This document shows, one piece after another, positions 1 to 8,671 of a stretch of 44,505 bases of DNA. Each line of letters begins with the position of its first letter. Positions within the stretch are counted from its first letter, which is position 1. Position numbers and translations under genes: made by a program. Source of the DNA: Nitrospirota bacterium (GTDB lineage Bacteria; Nitrospirota; Nitrospiria; Nitrospirales; UBA8639); the NCBI GenBank assembly GCA_003696975.1, contig RFGT01000084.1:1-44505 (forward strand), in the 5' to 3' direction. The notes below the pieces were generated by a model. The model was given only the letters and a program-made list of their open reading frames with translations, was not told the origin of the DNA and searched no databases.

Positions 1-490
1 CCCCCTCGATCTCTGCTCGGGGAACTAACGCCGCTACCGAATCCACCACGATAAGGTCAACGGCACCACTCCGAACCAAGGTTTCGGCGATCTCCAAGGC
101 CTGCTCGCCGGTATCGGGTTGGGATACGAGCAACTCGTCCGTGTTAACCCCCAATTTTTTGGCGTAAGCGGTATCCAATGCATGCTCGGCATCGATGAAG
201 GCAGCCGTGCCCCCACTCTTTTGGGCTTCGGCAATCGCATGGAGGCATAAAGTTGTTTTCCCTGAGGCCTCAGGACCAAAAATTTCTACCACCCGTCCAC
301 GCGGAAACCCTCCCACGCCCAATGCTAAGTCCAATGACAACGAGCCAGTCGAAATGGTGGGAACGTCAGCTAAGACTTCGGCTGCTCCCAACTTCATAAT
401 TGCGCCCTTGCCATATTGTTTTTCAATCTGCGTCAGGGCTAACTCCAAGGCTCGCTTTTTCCCTTCCCGTTCATCAAGTCGTTCGTTCAT
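1..490 (-). CDS. recA: RecA recombinase, N-terminal part (runs off the window)
   Basis: This is the first 163 residues of RecA, the ATP-dependent strand-exchange protein of homologous recombination that also activates LexA cleavage in the SOS response. The Walker A loop GPEASGKT, the following [12 protein letters not shown] helix and the Walker B-like stretch [12 protein letters not shown] are all readable. The N-terminal helix, with an [13 protein letters not shown] segment, is typical. The ATG at 490 has a GGAGG ribosome site nine bases upstream. The gene continues beyond base 1, so the L1/L2 loops and the C-terminus are not seen. It lies downstream of cinA and thpR on the same strand, an association also known from other phyla. 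The 138-base gap before it contains a promoter-like sequence. Identity is certain. Confidence 0.97.
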   Translation of the reverse strand, partial: MNERLDEREGKKRALELALTQIEKQYGKGAIMKLGAAEVLADVPTISTGSLSLDLALGVGGFPRGRVVEIFGPEASGKTTLCLHAIAEAQKSGGTAAFIDAEHALDTAYAKKLGVNTDELLVSQPDTGEQALEIAETLVRSGAVDLIVVDSVAALVPRAEIEG

Positions 491-549
491 GCCGTGCTGC
501 CTCCTCAATTCACTGATGGGTATCCCCTGAACTGATTCCTTCGTTGAGT

Positions 550-579
550 ATCATAACGAGATTGGAAACCCAACGCCAA
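550..579 (-). promoter_or_regulatory. Possible sigma-70-type promoter for recA
   Basis: On the minus strand a TTGGCG box (574-579) and a TATGAT box (550-555) are separated by 18 bases and lie about 60 bases before the recA start. I saw no clear LexA operator next to it. This is a by-eye match only. Confidence 0.35.
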
Positions 580-628
580 TTGTTTCTTCAGTGTGTTGGT
601 TGCTATCCCATGGGCCTTCCGCCTTGAG

Positions 629-1219
629 TTACTCCCTGTTCCTGACTTGCGGTGTCAACGGGATCGACCACAGTTCTGTATAGAGAGAGCCTTGGGGTGT
701 CAGGTCGCTTTTGAATAGGGTTATCTTGGTAATAGGCAGCTCACCAAACAGGCGCATACTCGGGACCACGCCAGCCCGAGTGAGCGCTTCTCCAATTTCC
801 TGCGAATTTCGCTTGATGCGTGCCAAGGTCAGATGGGGTTGGTATGGTTTGTCTTCTTCGGGAAATCCCAAAGCCTTGACCTGTTGTTCGATCCAACGTA
901 CGAGCTCCCGAAGCTTTCCTTCTGGATCAGCCACACCAATCCATAATGTGCGAGGAGCCCGATTATGAGGGAAAACGCCCACTCCCGTCACCTGAACGAT
1001 AAAGCTCATAGGTCGCTGATCGGCTTGGCTGAGGGCCGTATAAAGGGTTTCAACTTGAGGTACAGGAATTTCCCCCAAAAATTTCAACGTGAGGTGAAGC
1101 GCATGGGGTTGAACCCACGTAAGACCTGAAAACTCAGCCTTTAATTGGCGCTGATAGGCAACCACGGCTTCACGAAGCGGCAAAGGAAGCGAGACAGCTA
1201 GAAACGTACGCACGTCCAT
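629..1219 (-). CDS. thpR: RNA 2',3'-cyclic phosphodiesterase (2'-5' RNA ligase family)
   Basis: A 196-residue protein of the 2H phosphoesterase superfamily. Family members open 2',3'-cyclic phosphates on RNA to 2'-phosphates and can join 2'-5' ends in reverse. The two defining HxTx motifs are present: HLTLKFLG near residue 62 and HLTLARI near residue 129. The N-terminal RTFLAVSLP strand is also typical of bacterial ThpR/LigT, and the length matches the family. It starts seven bases after the cinA stop codon, so the two are very likely co-transcribed and perhaps translationally coupled. recA follows. Its physiological substrate in bacteria is not settled, and the link to recA is conserved context only. 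Confidence 0.9.
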   Translation of the reverse strand: MDVRTFLAVSLPLPLREAVVAYQRQLKAEFSGLTWVQPHALHLTLKFLGEIPVPQVETLYTALSQADQRPMSFIVQVTGVGVFPHNRAPRTLWIGVADPEGKLRELVRWIEQQVKALGFPEEDKPYQPHLTLARIKRNSQEIGEALTRAGVVPSMRLFGELPITKITLFKSDLTPQGSLYTELWSIPLTPQVRNRE

Positions 1220-1226
1220 ATGGCTC

Positions 1227-2492
1227 TCAGTCTTCTAATGGGAGCCCGTGAAGCCATCGACGCAGGATATCCAAAGCGCCTTGAGACGCCCGAAGTTTGA
1301 TGGCATTGCGATCACCATGAAAACGAAATTCTTTTACGACCGTCCTGTTGTGCGGCGTGGCAAGCCCAACATAGACCAATCCAATCGGTTTATGTGCTGA
1401 CCCCCCAGTCGGACCGGCAATACCGGTAATGCTGAGCCCAAGATCAACCTGGCTGCGCGATCGAATCCCTTGGGCCATGGCTTTAGCTACCACTGGGCTT
1501 ACCGCTCCATAAGTTCGAAGGATTGAGGGAGAGACCCCTAACAATTCTGTTTTAGCACGATTACTATAGCAGATGACCCCGCGATCGAAATACGCCGAAC
1601 TTCCAGGAATCTGTGTTAGTCGATGTCCCAGAAGCCCACCCGTACACGATTCGGCAATGGCCAGGGTGAGCTGTCGGGATTGCAACGCCGCACCAACGAT
1701 TTCTTCCATGTGCTGGTTGTCTTCGGCATAGAGCGACGCCGCGAAGCGAGAGCGAATTTTCTCGGAAAAAATTTCAAGTTGTACTTGAAATTTTTTCAGA
1801 TCGTGAACCCTAGAAAGATGCGGAGTTAAGGAAATGGTCACCCCTAATGGCGAGGCTTGGAGCCCAATGCGGATAGAAGGAGACGGACGAAGAGATCGTA
1901 TGATCGCATCCACATGCGACTCAGTTATCCCAAATGTGTGAAAGTGTTTGGATGGAATTTCCTGGCCTTGTGGGAGACCGTAGTGTTGGAGCACCCACTC
2001 CAAAGAGGTCTGAAACATCGTATGAGCTTCATGAGGAACGCCGGGAAGGGCGATGATGAGCCGGCTTTTCCACCAGGTACAAAAACCTGGTGCAATACCT
2101 TGAGGGTTTTCTAAAAGCTGTGCTCCTATTGGTACTAGAGCTTGTCGCAGCAAAGGCGGAGTGAGCGGACGAGTCGTGGTTTTCTTTTCAATCAAGCGAA
2201 TAGCTTGGTTTCGCCGTCTCAACGGCTGTCCAATAACTGATGCAATGGCTTCTCTCGTGACGTCGTCCTGGGTAGGGCCTAACCCGCCGGTGAGCACGAT
2301 TAGCGTGGCTCGTCGAATGGCCTGCTTGATCGCCGAAGCAATGTCGTTGATTTGGTCGCCGACAACGCCTTTAAAGCGAACATCAATGCCGTGTTCCCGC
2401 AAACATTTTCCAAGAAAGATGGAGTTGGTCTCGACCTGTTCTCCCCATAGGAGTTCACTCCCAATGGCAATGAGTTCGGCAGTAATCGGCAC
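1227..2492 (-). CDS. cinA: CinA family protein (ADP-ribose pyrophosphatase / NMN deamidase)
   Basis: A full-length 421-residue two-domain CinA. The N-terminal MoaB/MogA-like COG1058 domain shows ELIAIGSELLWGE and the LTGGLGPTQDDVT motif. The C-terminal CinA/PncC domain shows LTLAIAESCTGGLLG and GLSITGIAGPTGG, the signature of nicotinamide mononucleotide deamidase. CinA proteins recycle pyridine nucleotide by-products. The old competence/damage-inducible name comes from an operon with recA, and that neighbourhood is kept here. The start is a GTG, chosen because it places the conserved ELIAIGSELL strand at residue 6, as usual in the family. A purine-rich GGGTTAG stretch lies upstream. It heads the cinA-thpR-recA group. 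Confidence 0.93.
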   Translation of the reverse strand: MPITAELIAIGSELLWGEQVETNSIFLGKCLREHGIDVRFKGVVGDQINDIASAIKQAIRRATLIVLTGGLGPTQDDVTREAIASVIGQPLRRRNQAIRLIEKKTTTRPLTPPLLRQALVPIGAQLLENPQGIAPGFCTWWKSRLIIALPGVPHEAHTMFQTSLEWVLQHYGLPQGQEIPSKHFHTFGITESHVDAIIRSLRPSPSIRIGLQASPLGVTISLTPHLSRVHDLKKFQVQLEIFSEKIRSRFAASLYAEDNQHMEEIVGAALQSRQLTLAIAESCTGGLLGHRLTQIPGSSAYFDRGVICYSNRAKTELLGVSPSILRTYGAVSPVVAKAMAQGIRSRSQVDLGLSITGIAGPTGGSAHKPIGLVYVGLATPHNRTVVKEFRFHGDRNAIKLRASQGALDILRRWLHGLPLED

Positions 2493-2569
2493 AAGAACTA
2501 ACCCTAACGTTTCTGTTGAGAGAGATCAAGAGACAGGAAGGATTCTCGCAGAAACGTGACGACAGAGAA

Positions 2570-3172
2570 TCACGGGATTTGAGAGAAATCCAGCTTGAAA
2601 GCCTGTTCACCACCTTGACCTGGAAAGACGAGCAAGGTAGTCATGGCATGAGGATCAAAATCTTCATAGCGAAACGCGGCGATTACCTTGGCTTGATACC
2701 GCGGTGAATTGGGCCAGATTGACGTCCGATGAGCCACCCCGTCGAATCGGACCTTAACCGGCTTAATCAGGCGATCCCCCTGTTTCAAAATCATGTAACT
2801 ATCTTTCGCAAAGGTTGGAGTCTCTCCGAATAAGGTCACACTGACCAGCATAGTCTCTTCCTGAAGAATTCGCTCAGTTTCTGCGAGAGACGGCACTTTC
2901 CCTCTCAAGGCAAAATGGGCAGCCATAACCGTTAAGCCATTCATCTTGGTCATAAGGAAACCCTTGGGCTTCAGTTCCTCTTCTGATCCAAACCAGGCGT
3001 ACAATCGATTTGGAGGAAGTCGTTGCTCCGCGGCTCGAACGCCACGTGCAAGCGCTTGTTCAACTTGAAGCGGGGTGAGAGTCACTTCGATTGCCCAAGA
3101 ACTGCTGGAAAAAATACTTTCCCCCAGTGCGAGGATTGTCGCAAGCCAGCTTGCGCTTTTCCGCAACCTCAT
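2570..3172 (-). CDS. Exported protein of unknown function
   Basis: I do not recognise a family. From the ATG at 3172 the product is about 200 residues. It begins with a basic stretch (MRLRKSA) and a hydrophobic segment ending at SSSSWA, which reads as a Sec signal peptide cleaved before IEVTLTP. The mature part is mixed alpha/beta with no cysteine and no obvious catalytic motif. A longer reading frame opens at 3250, but its extra 26 residues look non-coding and would bury the signal peptide. The chosen start has GGAG very close to the ATG (about two bases), so initiation is not certain. It precedes cinA by 77 bases and may share its transcript. A periplasmic or outer-membrane-associated location is inferred. 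Confidence 0.6.
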   Translation of the reverse strand: MRLRKSASWLATILALGESIFSSSSWAIEVTLTPLQVEQALARGVRAAEQRLPPNRLYAWFGSEEELKPKGFLMTKMNGLTVMAAHFALRGKVPSLAETERILQEETMLVSVTLFGETPTFAKDSYMILKQGDRLIKPVKVRFDGVAHRTSIWPNSPRYQAKVIAAFRYEDFDPHAMTTLLVFPGQGGEQAFKLDFSQIP

Positions 3173-3483
3173 CTCTCCATGCTTTCCCCTCTTATTTACG
3201 TCACCGGTAAGTCTGATTATCTTGTTCTCTCGTGGATCACAACCAACCATTGCTTTTCACGTGTTCACTAGAAAGAATCAAATCGACTTGCAAATTGCCT
3301 CATGGCAAATCTGAGCACACATGTCAAGTGAGCCAAAGCCGGTGCCCGGGTTTCACCCTAGGCTGGCGAACTCCTGTAGCCAAACCAGACCTCCGCATGT
3401 ATGCCGGTATGGGTGTTCTTTAGCAGCCTTTGTACCGCCACACCAGGGCAGAGAGTACTTCCCTACTATCTCCCCAATTTTCG

Positions 3484-3513
3484 TTGACAAGACCAGGGGA
3501 AACTTGGTACATA
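3484..3513 (+). promoter_or_regulatory. Promoter upstream of the HemQ-like gene
   Basis: A perfect TTGACA hexamer (3484-3489) is followed after 18 bases by TACATA (3508-3513), which carries an extended -10 TGG just before it. It lies in a 414-base intergenic region and would give an untranslated leader of about 65 bases before the gene at 3587. I found no recognisable riboswitch in the rest of that gap (3173-3586). Confidence 0.45.
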
Positions 3514-3586
3514 CGCTCCGATTTGTTTTATTCAGACTATATTTTGGAGCGGAGCTTCAGCATCATTCTCAGTGAGGGAGGTCCAT

Positions 3587-4294
3587 ATGGCTGAGACTCG
3601 AGAACCAGCCAAGCGGCAGTTTGTCAATTTTAGCTTCTTCAAAGTCGATCCAGTATGGCGGCGTCTCCCTCACGAAGAGCGACAGGCTGGCAAACAAGAG
3701 TTTATTCGTGCCATTGAAGAGTTCTCAGGAAAAGTTATCGTAGTGTCCTATAGCACTATAGGAATCCGCGGAGATTGCGATTTTATGCTCTGGCGAATAG
3801 CGTATGAGCTGGAGCTGTTCCAAGAGCAGATGTCCAAAGCTCTGGCTTCTGGGCTTGGAAAATATTTAACGATTCCTTATTCATATCTCTCCATGACCAA
3901 ACGCTCCATTTATGTGGATCACCATATTCATGAAGGCCAGGATAGCCGGCGCCTGCAGATCAATCCAGGAAAAAGTAAGTATATCTTTGTTTATCCCTTT
4001 GAGAAAACCCGCGAATGGTATCTCCTCACAAAGGCTGCCCGTCAAGGCATGATGGATGAACACATCGAAATCGGGCACAAATATCCCTCGGTCAAGCTGA
4101 ATACCACCTACTCCTTTGGGCTTGACGATCAGGAGTTTGTGGTAGCGTTTGAAACGGACTATCCCCAAGATTTTTTAGATTTGGTTATGCACCTGCGGGA
4201 GGCAGAAGGCAGTCGCTATACCAAACGCGATACGCCTATTTTTACCTGTATCATGAAAAGCTTGAAAGAAACGCTTGATACCTTAGGAGGGTAG
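3587..4294 (+). CDS. HemQ/ChdC-like coproheme decarboxylase (chlorite dismutase superfamily)
   Basis: A 235-residue member of the Cld/HemQ superfamily. In Gram-positive HemQ a catalytic tyrosine sits in a YPMSK loop and a histidine ligates heme. Here the equivalents are Y136 in VYPFEKT and H159 in MMDEHIEIG. The block PYSYLSMTKRSIY also aligns with the HemQ YSYISVVELSNY block. True chlorite dismutases have a distal arginine in a KR segment before GLDD, but here that region reads VKLNTTYSFGLDD, without arginine. I therefore prefer coproheme decarboxylase over chlorite dismutase. There is no signal peptide, so it is cytoplasmic. The ATG at 3587 is preferred over 3572 because GGGAGG sits five bases upstream. 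hemE and a PPOX-type oxidase lie about 8 kb away on the other strand. Confidence 0.82.
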   Translation: MAETREPAKRQFVNFSFFKVDPVWRRLPHEERQAGKQEFIRAIEEFSGKVIVVSYSTIGIRGDCDFMLWRIAYELELFQEQMSKALASGLGKYLTIPYSYLSMTKRSIYVDHHIHEGQDSRRLQINPGKSKYIFVYPFEKTREWYLLTKAARQGMMDEHIEIGHKYPSVKLNTTYSFGLDDQEFVVAFETDYPQDFLDLVMHLREAEGSRYTKRDTPIFTCIMKSLKETLDTLGG

Positions 4295-4329
4295 CCGCTG
4301 GCATTCCTCTTCAACTCCGCTGTCAGCAG

Positions 4330-5067
4330 GTGAAAAAATTGAGGCAGGATTCTCATCACCTGCTTTCCACTCCTGAACCCTACCTTTCCTCGACTTGTCC
4401 GCATCGGGCTCTATTGGCTGCTGTACTTTCGTTGTGTATTCCTGGACTGGGGTTTTTGTATCATGGCCAGTTTCGACATGCCTTGACCACCGGTTTTGTT
4501 GGGGTAGGACTCGTAGGTTTTTGCTGGATTTTAGGTCTCACGCTTGGAACAGGAGCAGCGGTCTTTGCAGGCCTTTTAGTTGTGCTTCCCTGGTGGTGTC
4601 TTCAAGTGTATGCCTCAACATTCTACCCTACTTCGGGTTTTTGGGACACATGTCGCCGAGTTTGGCGAGAAGCTCATGATATTCGATATCTTGGCGGTCT
4701 ATTTTTTCTAACAGGGTTTATGGATCTGTACATCATTATGGCAAATCCCGAATACGCTCTTACCCTCTTTTGCACAAAACCCGCAGGATTAGCTGGCATC
4801 TTGGCTAAAGCGCAATCCCCTACCCTCCATCTGGCCATTGGCTACGGATTTTTGCGACTACGCCTTTGGGCCTTGTGGCTCTATTTAGTCTATGCCGGGT
4901 TTGGCCTCATCAATGCCACGGTTAATTTCGCTTGTTTGGGATATGGCCGCATTCGGACCGTTTTTCTTGTCACGCTTCTGGCATTTACCGCGTATGTCAT
5001 ATGGAGGCGCCGATGTTTTTACCAGATCTCCCATCCTCCACCTCGTCACGGGCTTAAGTTTAGTTAA
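4330..5067 (+). CDS. Polytopic membrane protein with a PGLGFLYHGQ motif
   Basis: A 245-residue integral membrane protein. After a polar N-terminus there are about five or six hydrophobic segments, beginning with ALLAAVLSLCIPGLGFLYHG. The PGLGxLYxGQ turn followed by a second helix is common in small TM2-like and DUF5683-like membrane proteins of unknown role. I cannot name a specific family. The only usable start near the expected N-terminus is a GTG at 4330 with a weak upstream AGCAG. The gene follows the HemQ-like gene by 35 bases on the same strand, so they probably share a transcript. Whether it helps heme metabolism, for example by binding or moving a tetrapyrrole, is not shown by the sequence. 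Confidence 0.7.
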   Translation: MKKLRQDSHHLLSTPEPYLSSTCPHRALLAAVLSLCIPGLGFLYHGQFRHALTTGFVGVGLVGFCWILGLTLGTGAAVFAGLLVVLPWWCLQVYASTFYPTSGFWDTCRRVWREAHDIRYLGGLFFLTGFMDLYIIMANPEYALTLFCTKPAGLAGILAKAQSPTLHLAIGYGFLRLRLWALWLYLVYAGFGLINATVNFACLGYGRIRTVFLVTLLAFTAYVIWRRRCFYQISHPPPRHGLKFS

Positions 5068-5135
5068 CCACCCGAGCTTTGACAGACTCGGCTTTCGTGT
5101 GCTATGCCAACAAGAAAAAGAGGAGAGGCGAAACC

Positions 5136-5360
5136 ATGTCAGGCGAAGAAGAGAAAGATATCCTCTATGTTCTACGACACGCCGATGGAGCAGTCAGTCT
5201 GTACGCCGATGAAGAATGGGCGATTGAACGGGGCGTTGATCCTTCACAATTGGTGGTGGTAGAAATTCCCCGGGAGCTTTATTCGAAAGGGACGGTTCAG
5301 GAATTACGCGAATATGTCGCGACCTACTTAGAGGCCCAAGAAGAAGCAAGAAATGCATGA
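5136..5360 (+). CDS. Small acidic protein of unknown function
   Basis: A 74-residue, strongly acidic soluble protein starting MSGEEEKDILYVLRHADG. I recognise no domain. An upstream in-frame ATG (5079) exists, but the one at 5136 has GAGAGG upstream and gives a compact protein without a basic lysine-arginine tail. It is followed after 24 bases by the next gene, so the two are likely expressed together. The hydrophobic-acidic alternation in its second half (QLVVVEIPRELY, then a helical KGTVQELREYVATYL) suggests a small beta-alpha fold. Its role is unknown. Confidence 0.6.
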   Translation: MSGEEEKDILYVLRHADGAVSLYADEEWAIERGVDPSQLVVVEIPRELYSKGTVQELREYVATYLEAQEEARNA

Positions 5361-5384
5361 CTGAGTCGGTTAAGGTGATTGAAC

Positions 5385-6572
5385 ATGGCACCGCTTCTCT
5401 CTTATGAACACATCGAGACAGCGATTAGCGCTTTGTCGGTTCAACACCGGACGATGATTCGCCTGCTGTTGCTGCAATATCTGGATCTGACCGATGATGA
5501 GATCCGATATATGGCAGAAGATCAACCTGATTGTCGGTTCTTGGCAGGGAACCAACCTGCACAAAAAGCCTCTATTGAGGAGGCTGCTCGGGAGATTACA
5601 GCTCGAGTCGCGCAATATCGAGGATTTCTGCGACAAAAGCGTGAACGGCCCTGGCTGCAGATTCAATGTCTGAAGCAACAACTGGCCTTGAGTGACAGAA
5701 TCGTGGCAGCCGCGGAACATCTTCTGTCCTCGACGTTTGAGGTTGACACGGAAACCCTTGCCGAACGGAGGCGCACAGCCCTATCGGCTGTCCCTAAACC
5801 AGAAATCCGGCGACTGGAAAAAGCATGGTCACAAGATGAAATTACTGAAAAAGATTACCAAAAAGCCCGACTTCTCATTGAATACCAGACGATAGTCCGG
5901 CGACGCGAGCGCCAACGCCGACGCTTACTCAATGCCGAGCGAGAATTTGCCTCTTCTGGCATTTCGCCTCTCCAAGATCATGAGATTGCCCACATTTGGG
6001 GTATCCCTCTCAGTAGTCTGGCTGCCCGCAAGGTGAAGGCCTTGCATCTCTATCTCTCGAATCTCCAAGCGATCCTTGAACGGGAGAACCGCATGCCGGA
6101 TTCCTCCCAAGGGAGGCCTGATTTATGGAAAGAAACCTTTGCCGTATTGACTCAAAAACCCGTGGAGCGTTCGATCGTCAGTTTTATCGGGGGTATTGAA
6201 CGAACAGAAGAGGCCCTGTTGGAAAAACTTACAGCCTTTGCCCAAGGTACGCTTCCTGAGGAAGCGGAATCAGCATTTTGGACAGCTATTACCAAGATCC
6301 ATGACAGCGAACACAGTGGGCCATGGCTCAACCATGCACGAGCTATTTTCGCGTTACAGCGCCTTTCCGCTATCCTCTCAGAGATAGACCCATCGCCAGA
6401 AGAGCTTGAGCAAGATCTCCTCGCTCGCGTGACTCCGAAACCTAAGACAGAAATGCTTTCCTCTCCTGCCATCTCCGGCGAAGGCCACGAACCCTCTCCC
6501 GAGCTGAGCGAGGCAGCATTAGGAGTTTTACAAGCTTTTACTGGTGAAATTGATGACAAGCGTACTCGCTAG
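5385..6572 (+). CDS. Helical cytoplasmic protein of unknown function (395 aa)
   Basis: A 395-residue soluble protein rich in charged and leucine-containing helices. It has no signal peptide or membrane segment. Around residues 145-190 a highly basic helix (IVRRRERQRRRLLNAEREF) is followed by DHEIAHIWGIPLSSLAARKVKALH. That looks like a helix-turn-helix-like or coiled segment, but I cannot assign a family. The C-terminal 50 residues are proline- and glutamate-rich and probably disordered. A TTG at 5379 also opens the frame, but AAGGTG seven bases before the ATG at 5385 favours the ATG. The gene ends 47 bases before the convergent EAL-HDOD gene. DNA or RNA binding through the basic helix is possible but only inferred. 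Confidence 0.65.
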   Translation: MAPLLSYEHIETAISALSVQHRTMIRLLLLQYLDLTDDEIRYMAEDQPDCRFLAGNQPAQKASIEEAAREITARVAQYRGFLRQKRERPWLQIQCLKQQLALSDRIVAAAEHLLSSTFEVDTETLAERRRTALSAVPKPEIRRLEKAWSQDEITEKDYQKARLLIEYQTIVRRRERQRRRLLNAEREFASSGISPLQDHEIAHIWGIPLSSLAARKVKALHLYLSNLQAILERENRMPDSSQGRPDLWKETFAVLTQKPVERSIVSFIGGIERTEEALLEKLTAFAQGTLPEEAESAFWTAITKIHDSEHSGPWLNHARAIFALQRLSAILSEIDPSPEELEQDLLARVTPKPKTEMLSSPAISGEGHEPSPELSEAALGVLQAFTGEIDDKRTR

Positions 6573-6619
6573 AGATTCATTGCAACAAATGAGTTTCAAC
6601 TGACTCTTCAAGAAAGCTA

Positions 6620-7861
6620 TCACTTCTCTAAGAGTGGTAATAACGTGGTTGTCCAGGTAACGGCTTCAAGAAATGCTTTTTTTACAACATCTAAGGGCAC
6701 ACCATACCGAGTGACCACCTCCCAGTCTCCTTGTTCATAAGCCACCACACATGCGAGCGTCTCTCCCAAGAGACCTTCTCGGTGGAGTAAGGCTTGCACA
6801 ATTTCCGTAGCCAGGGGTAACGAGGCGACCAGTTCTTCCATGGACTGATCGAAGAGGCCGTCGAGCACTGATAACAATCCCACCGTGAAATATTGGTCGG
6901 TTCGTGGCTCTCGCTGGGCAAGTGCTAACTGTTCACACATTTTGGCTCGGGTAACGGCTAGCATAAGCAGGAGAAGCGGTTTTTCCTCAATTTTGGATAA
7001 GAGCAGCAGACTCGTCCATATCTTCAACCGCTCCAACCCCACCATACAGACTGCTTGATTGATCGAGTCGACTTTTCTCGGGAGAGAAAAAAATGCCGAA
7101 TTTACATACTTGAGAATCTTATAACTCAGCGAAAGATCTTGCTTGATGATTTCCTGGATTCTTTGGATCCTTACATCGGGATCTTGCAGTTCAGCTAACA
7201 ATGTCAAGACGGCCAGGCGACTGCCTGGAATTCGGTGAGCGCGAACAATATTGGGTTTACAAAAGAAATATCCTTGGAAATAGTCAAATCCCATATCCCG
7301 GCAAAACCGAAAATCCTCATGGGTTTCCACCTTTTCTGCGAGGAGTTTCACGGGATATTGTCGAAGGGTTTGTACATGTACCTGAATTGCTTCGCGAGAT
7401 AAGGCCAAGACATCCACTTTGATGATCTTTGCAAGGTCCACTAAGCTCTGTAATGATGTCTGGTAGACAAAATCATCAAGCGCAATCTGATAACCAGTAT
7501 GGACTAAATTCGTCAAAGCGGTCACAACTTCCCGGTCCGGAGCAATCGTTTCGAGGACTTCAAGCACCACTCGTTCCTTCGGCAAGGATAAACAGTGTCC
7601 CTCCACAAGAAAACTCCGTGTGATATTTACAAAAGCTAAGTAGCCATTGACAATCTGATCAAGCCCAATCTCGGAAAACGCATTCAGTACGACTTGGGCC
7701 GTGGCATGATCTCCATCTAGAATTGTCGCCTGATTGGTCTCATCTCCGCGAAAGAGCAGTTCATAAGCGAAGAGTTCCATGTTCCGTCCATAAATGGGCT
7801 GACGGCCTACTAGCACCGTGGTGGCGGGACATGAGGTAAGCTTCATCGAGGGTTCATTCAT
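6620..7861 (-). CDS. EAL-HDOD signalling protein (YuxH/CdgJ-like)
   Basis: A 413-residue two-domain protein. Residues about 15-200 form an EAL-type phosphodiesterase-like domain with YELLFR, FVNITRSFL, ALDDF, AEKVETHEDF and QGYFFCKP. Residues about 205-400 form an HDOD domain with the core NSAFFSLPRKVDSINQAV and a VGLERLK helix. This architecture is that of YuxH of Bacillus and CdgJ of Vibrio, which act in c-di-GMP-related control of motility or surface behaviour. Members are often catalytically inactive and work through protein contacts. Replacement of the usual AEGVE by AEKVE is typical of this subgroup. The gene stands alone, convergent with the 395-residue protein, with 810 bases of non-coding DNA upstream. 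A regulatory role in the cell envelope or pilus system nearby is speculative. Confidence 0.88.
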   Translation of the reverse strand: MNEPSMKLTSCPATTVLVGRQPIYGRNMELFAYELLFRGDETNQATILDGDHATAQVVLNAFSEIGLDQIVNGYLAFVNITRSFLVEGHCLSLPKERVVLEVLETIAPDREVVTALTNLVHTGYQIALDDFVYQTSLQSLVDLAKIIKVDVLALSREAIQVHVQTLRQYPVKLLAEKVETHEDFRFCRDMGFDYFQGYFFCKPNIVRAHRIPGSRLAVLTLLAELQDPDVRIQRIQEIIKQDLSLSYKILKYVNSAFFSLPRKVDSINQAVCMVGLERLKIWTSLLLLSKIEEKPLLLLMLAVTRAKMCEQLALAQREPRTDQYFTVGLLSVLDGLFDQSMEELVASLPLATEIVQALLHREGLLGETLACVVAYEQGDWEVVTRYGVPLDVVKKAFLEAVTWTTTLLPLLEK

Positions 7862-8199
7862 ACAGAAACAAGGCGTTCTAATGAGAAAAGAGCAGAGATG
7901 GAAGGCATAGGAGATGCGCTTGCGCTTCTTCTTATTTTCTCGATTATGAGCTCATCGGTGCCTAGATAGCCTTCTGGTTCCTAACTTAACCAAGTGTTAG
8001 ATCGGCAGATATGGGGTAAAAGTTTAACCGTTCCTGGAACACTTTCTCATGATTGGGACAGGTTCATATATCTTTATCTTTGTTTCATGACACGCAATGT
8101 GAAGCTGTAAGCCTCTGTTCGGACCTATACTTTCCCCTAAAGCTTGGGAACGAGAAAATCCCAGCAAACGAGCGAACAAGGAGTCAAGAAGGCTTTTAT

Positions 8200-8217
8200 C
8201 CTAGTGTAAAAACTAGG
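8200..8217. repeat. Small inverted repeat (hairpin)
   Basis: CCTAGT and ACTAGG are exact reverse complements separated by the six bases GTAAAA. It could fold as a weak hairpin. There is no clear T-run after it on the plus strand, so I do not call it a terminator. Confidence 0.45.
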
Positions 8218-8327
8218 GTTTCAGTTGGCAGAGAGTATTAGAGTCAATCGGGAGTTGATATTGTCAAGGCGACACCCTGAGGTCAGGTCTGCAGTCGTCG
8301 GGAGGCAGAACATTTCGCATCGGTTGG

Positions 8328-8347
8328 ATTCCCGCCTGCGCGGGAAT
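8328..8347. repeat. Perfect palindromic repeat of dRS3/REP type
   Basis: ATTCCCGC (8328-8335) and GCGGGAAT (8340-8347) form a perfect eight-base stem around CTGC. This fits the ATTCCC-N8-GGGAAT pattern known as dRS3 in Neisseria, and similar GATTCCCGC...GCGGGAATGAC elements are scattered in many genomes. Such elements are intergenic and can be targets of insertion sequences or filamentous phage. I found no second copy in this window. Confidence 0.65.
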
Positions 8348-8671
8348 GACGCAATCTCAAGACCCCTTTCTGTTCTGGTTTCTTCTCGTCAAGACGCGTT
8401 CACGCATTGTCTGAGCGGCGAATCATAGTTTCTACATCCAAAGTGAATAACGCTCTACATCTATGCCTAATACAAAGGCACATCATAGATGCAAATTACT
8501 TGAGAAAGTTATTCTAACTCATTGTACCTTGCTTGCAGTTGTGCAGGTCTATGATTTTCGTCGCAACCGTGAGGAGAGTTAGATTGAGAGAAGACATCAC
8601 CGAATATCCTCGGTCTGCTGTAAAACGAGGCTCGCTCCTGCGTCTCCAAGACTTTTTTGGGTTCTATGGCC

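Larger units (their letters stand above)
7862..8671. other. Intergenic region without a convincing gene
   Basis: Between the divergent 5' side of the EAL-HDOD gene and the end of the AT-hook gene I see only short frames with poor ribosome sites and unlikely composition. The region does hold a hairpin at 8200-8217 and a perfect palindromic repeat at 8328-8347, listed separately. I recognise no structured RNA family. Confidence 0.6.

Noticed and set aside
3587-4294. Chlorite dismutase (the famous Nitrospira enzyme)
   Set aside because: The distal arginine is missing, there is no export signal, and the tyrosine and histidine pattern fits coproheme decarboxylase.
8053-8428. Two short plus-strand reading frames in the gene-poor region
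   Set aside because: No ribosome sites, no recognisable domains, and the second runs through the palindromic repeat.
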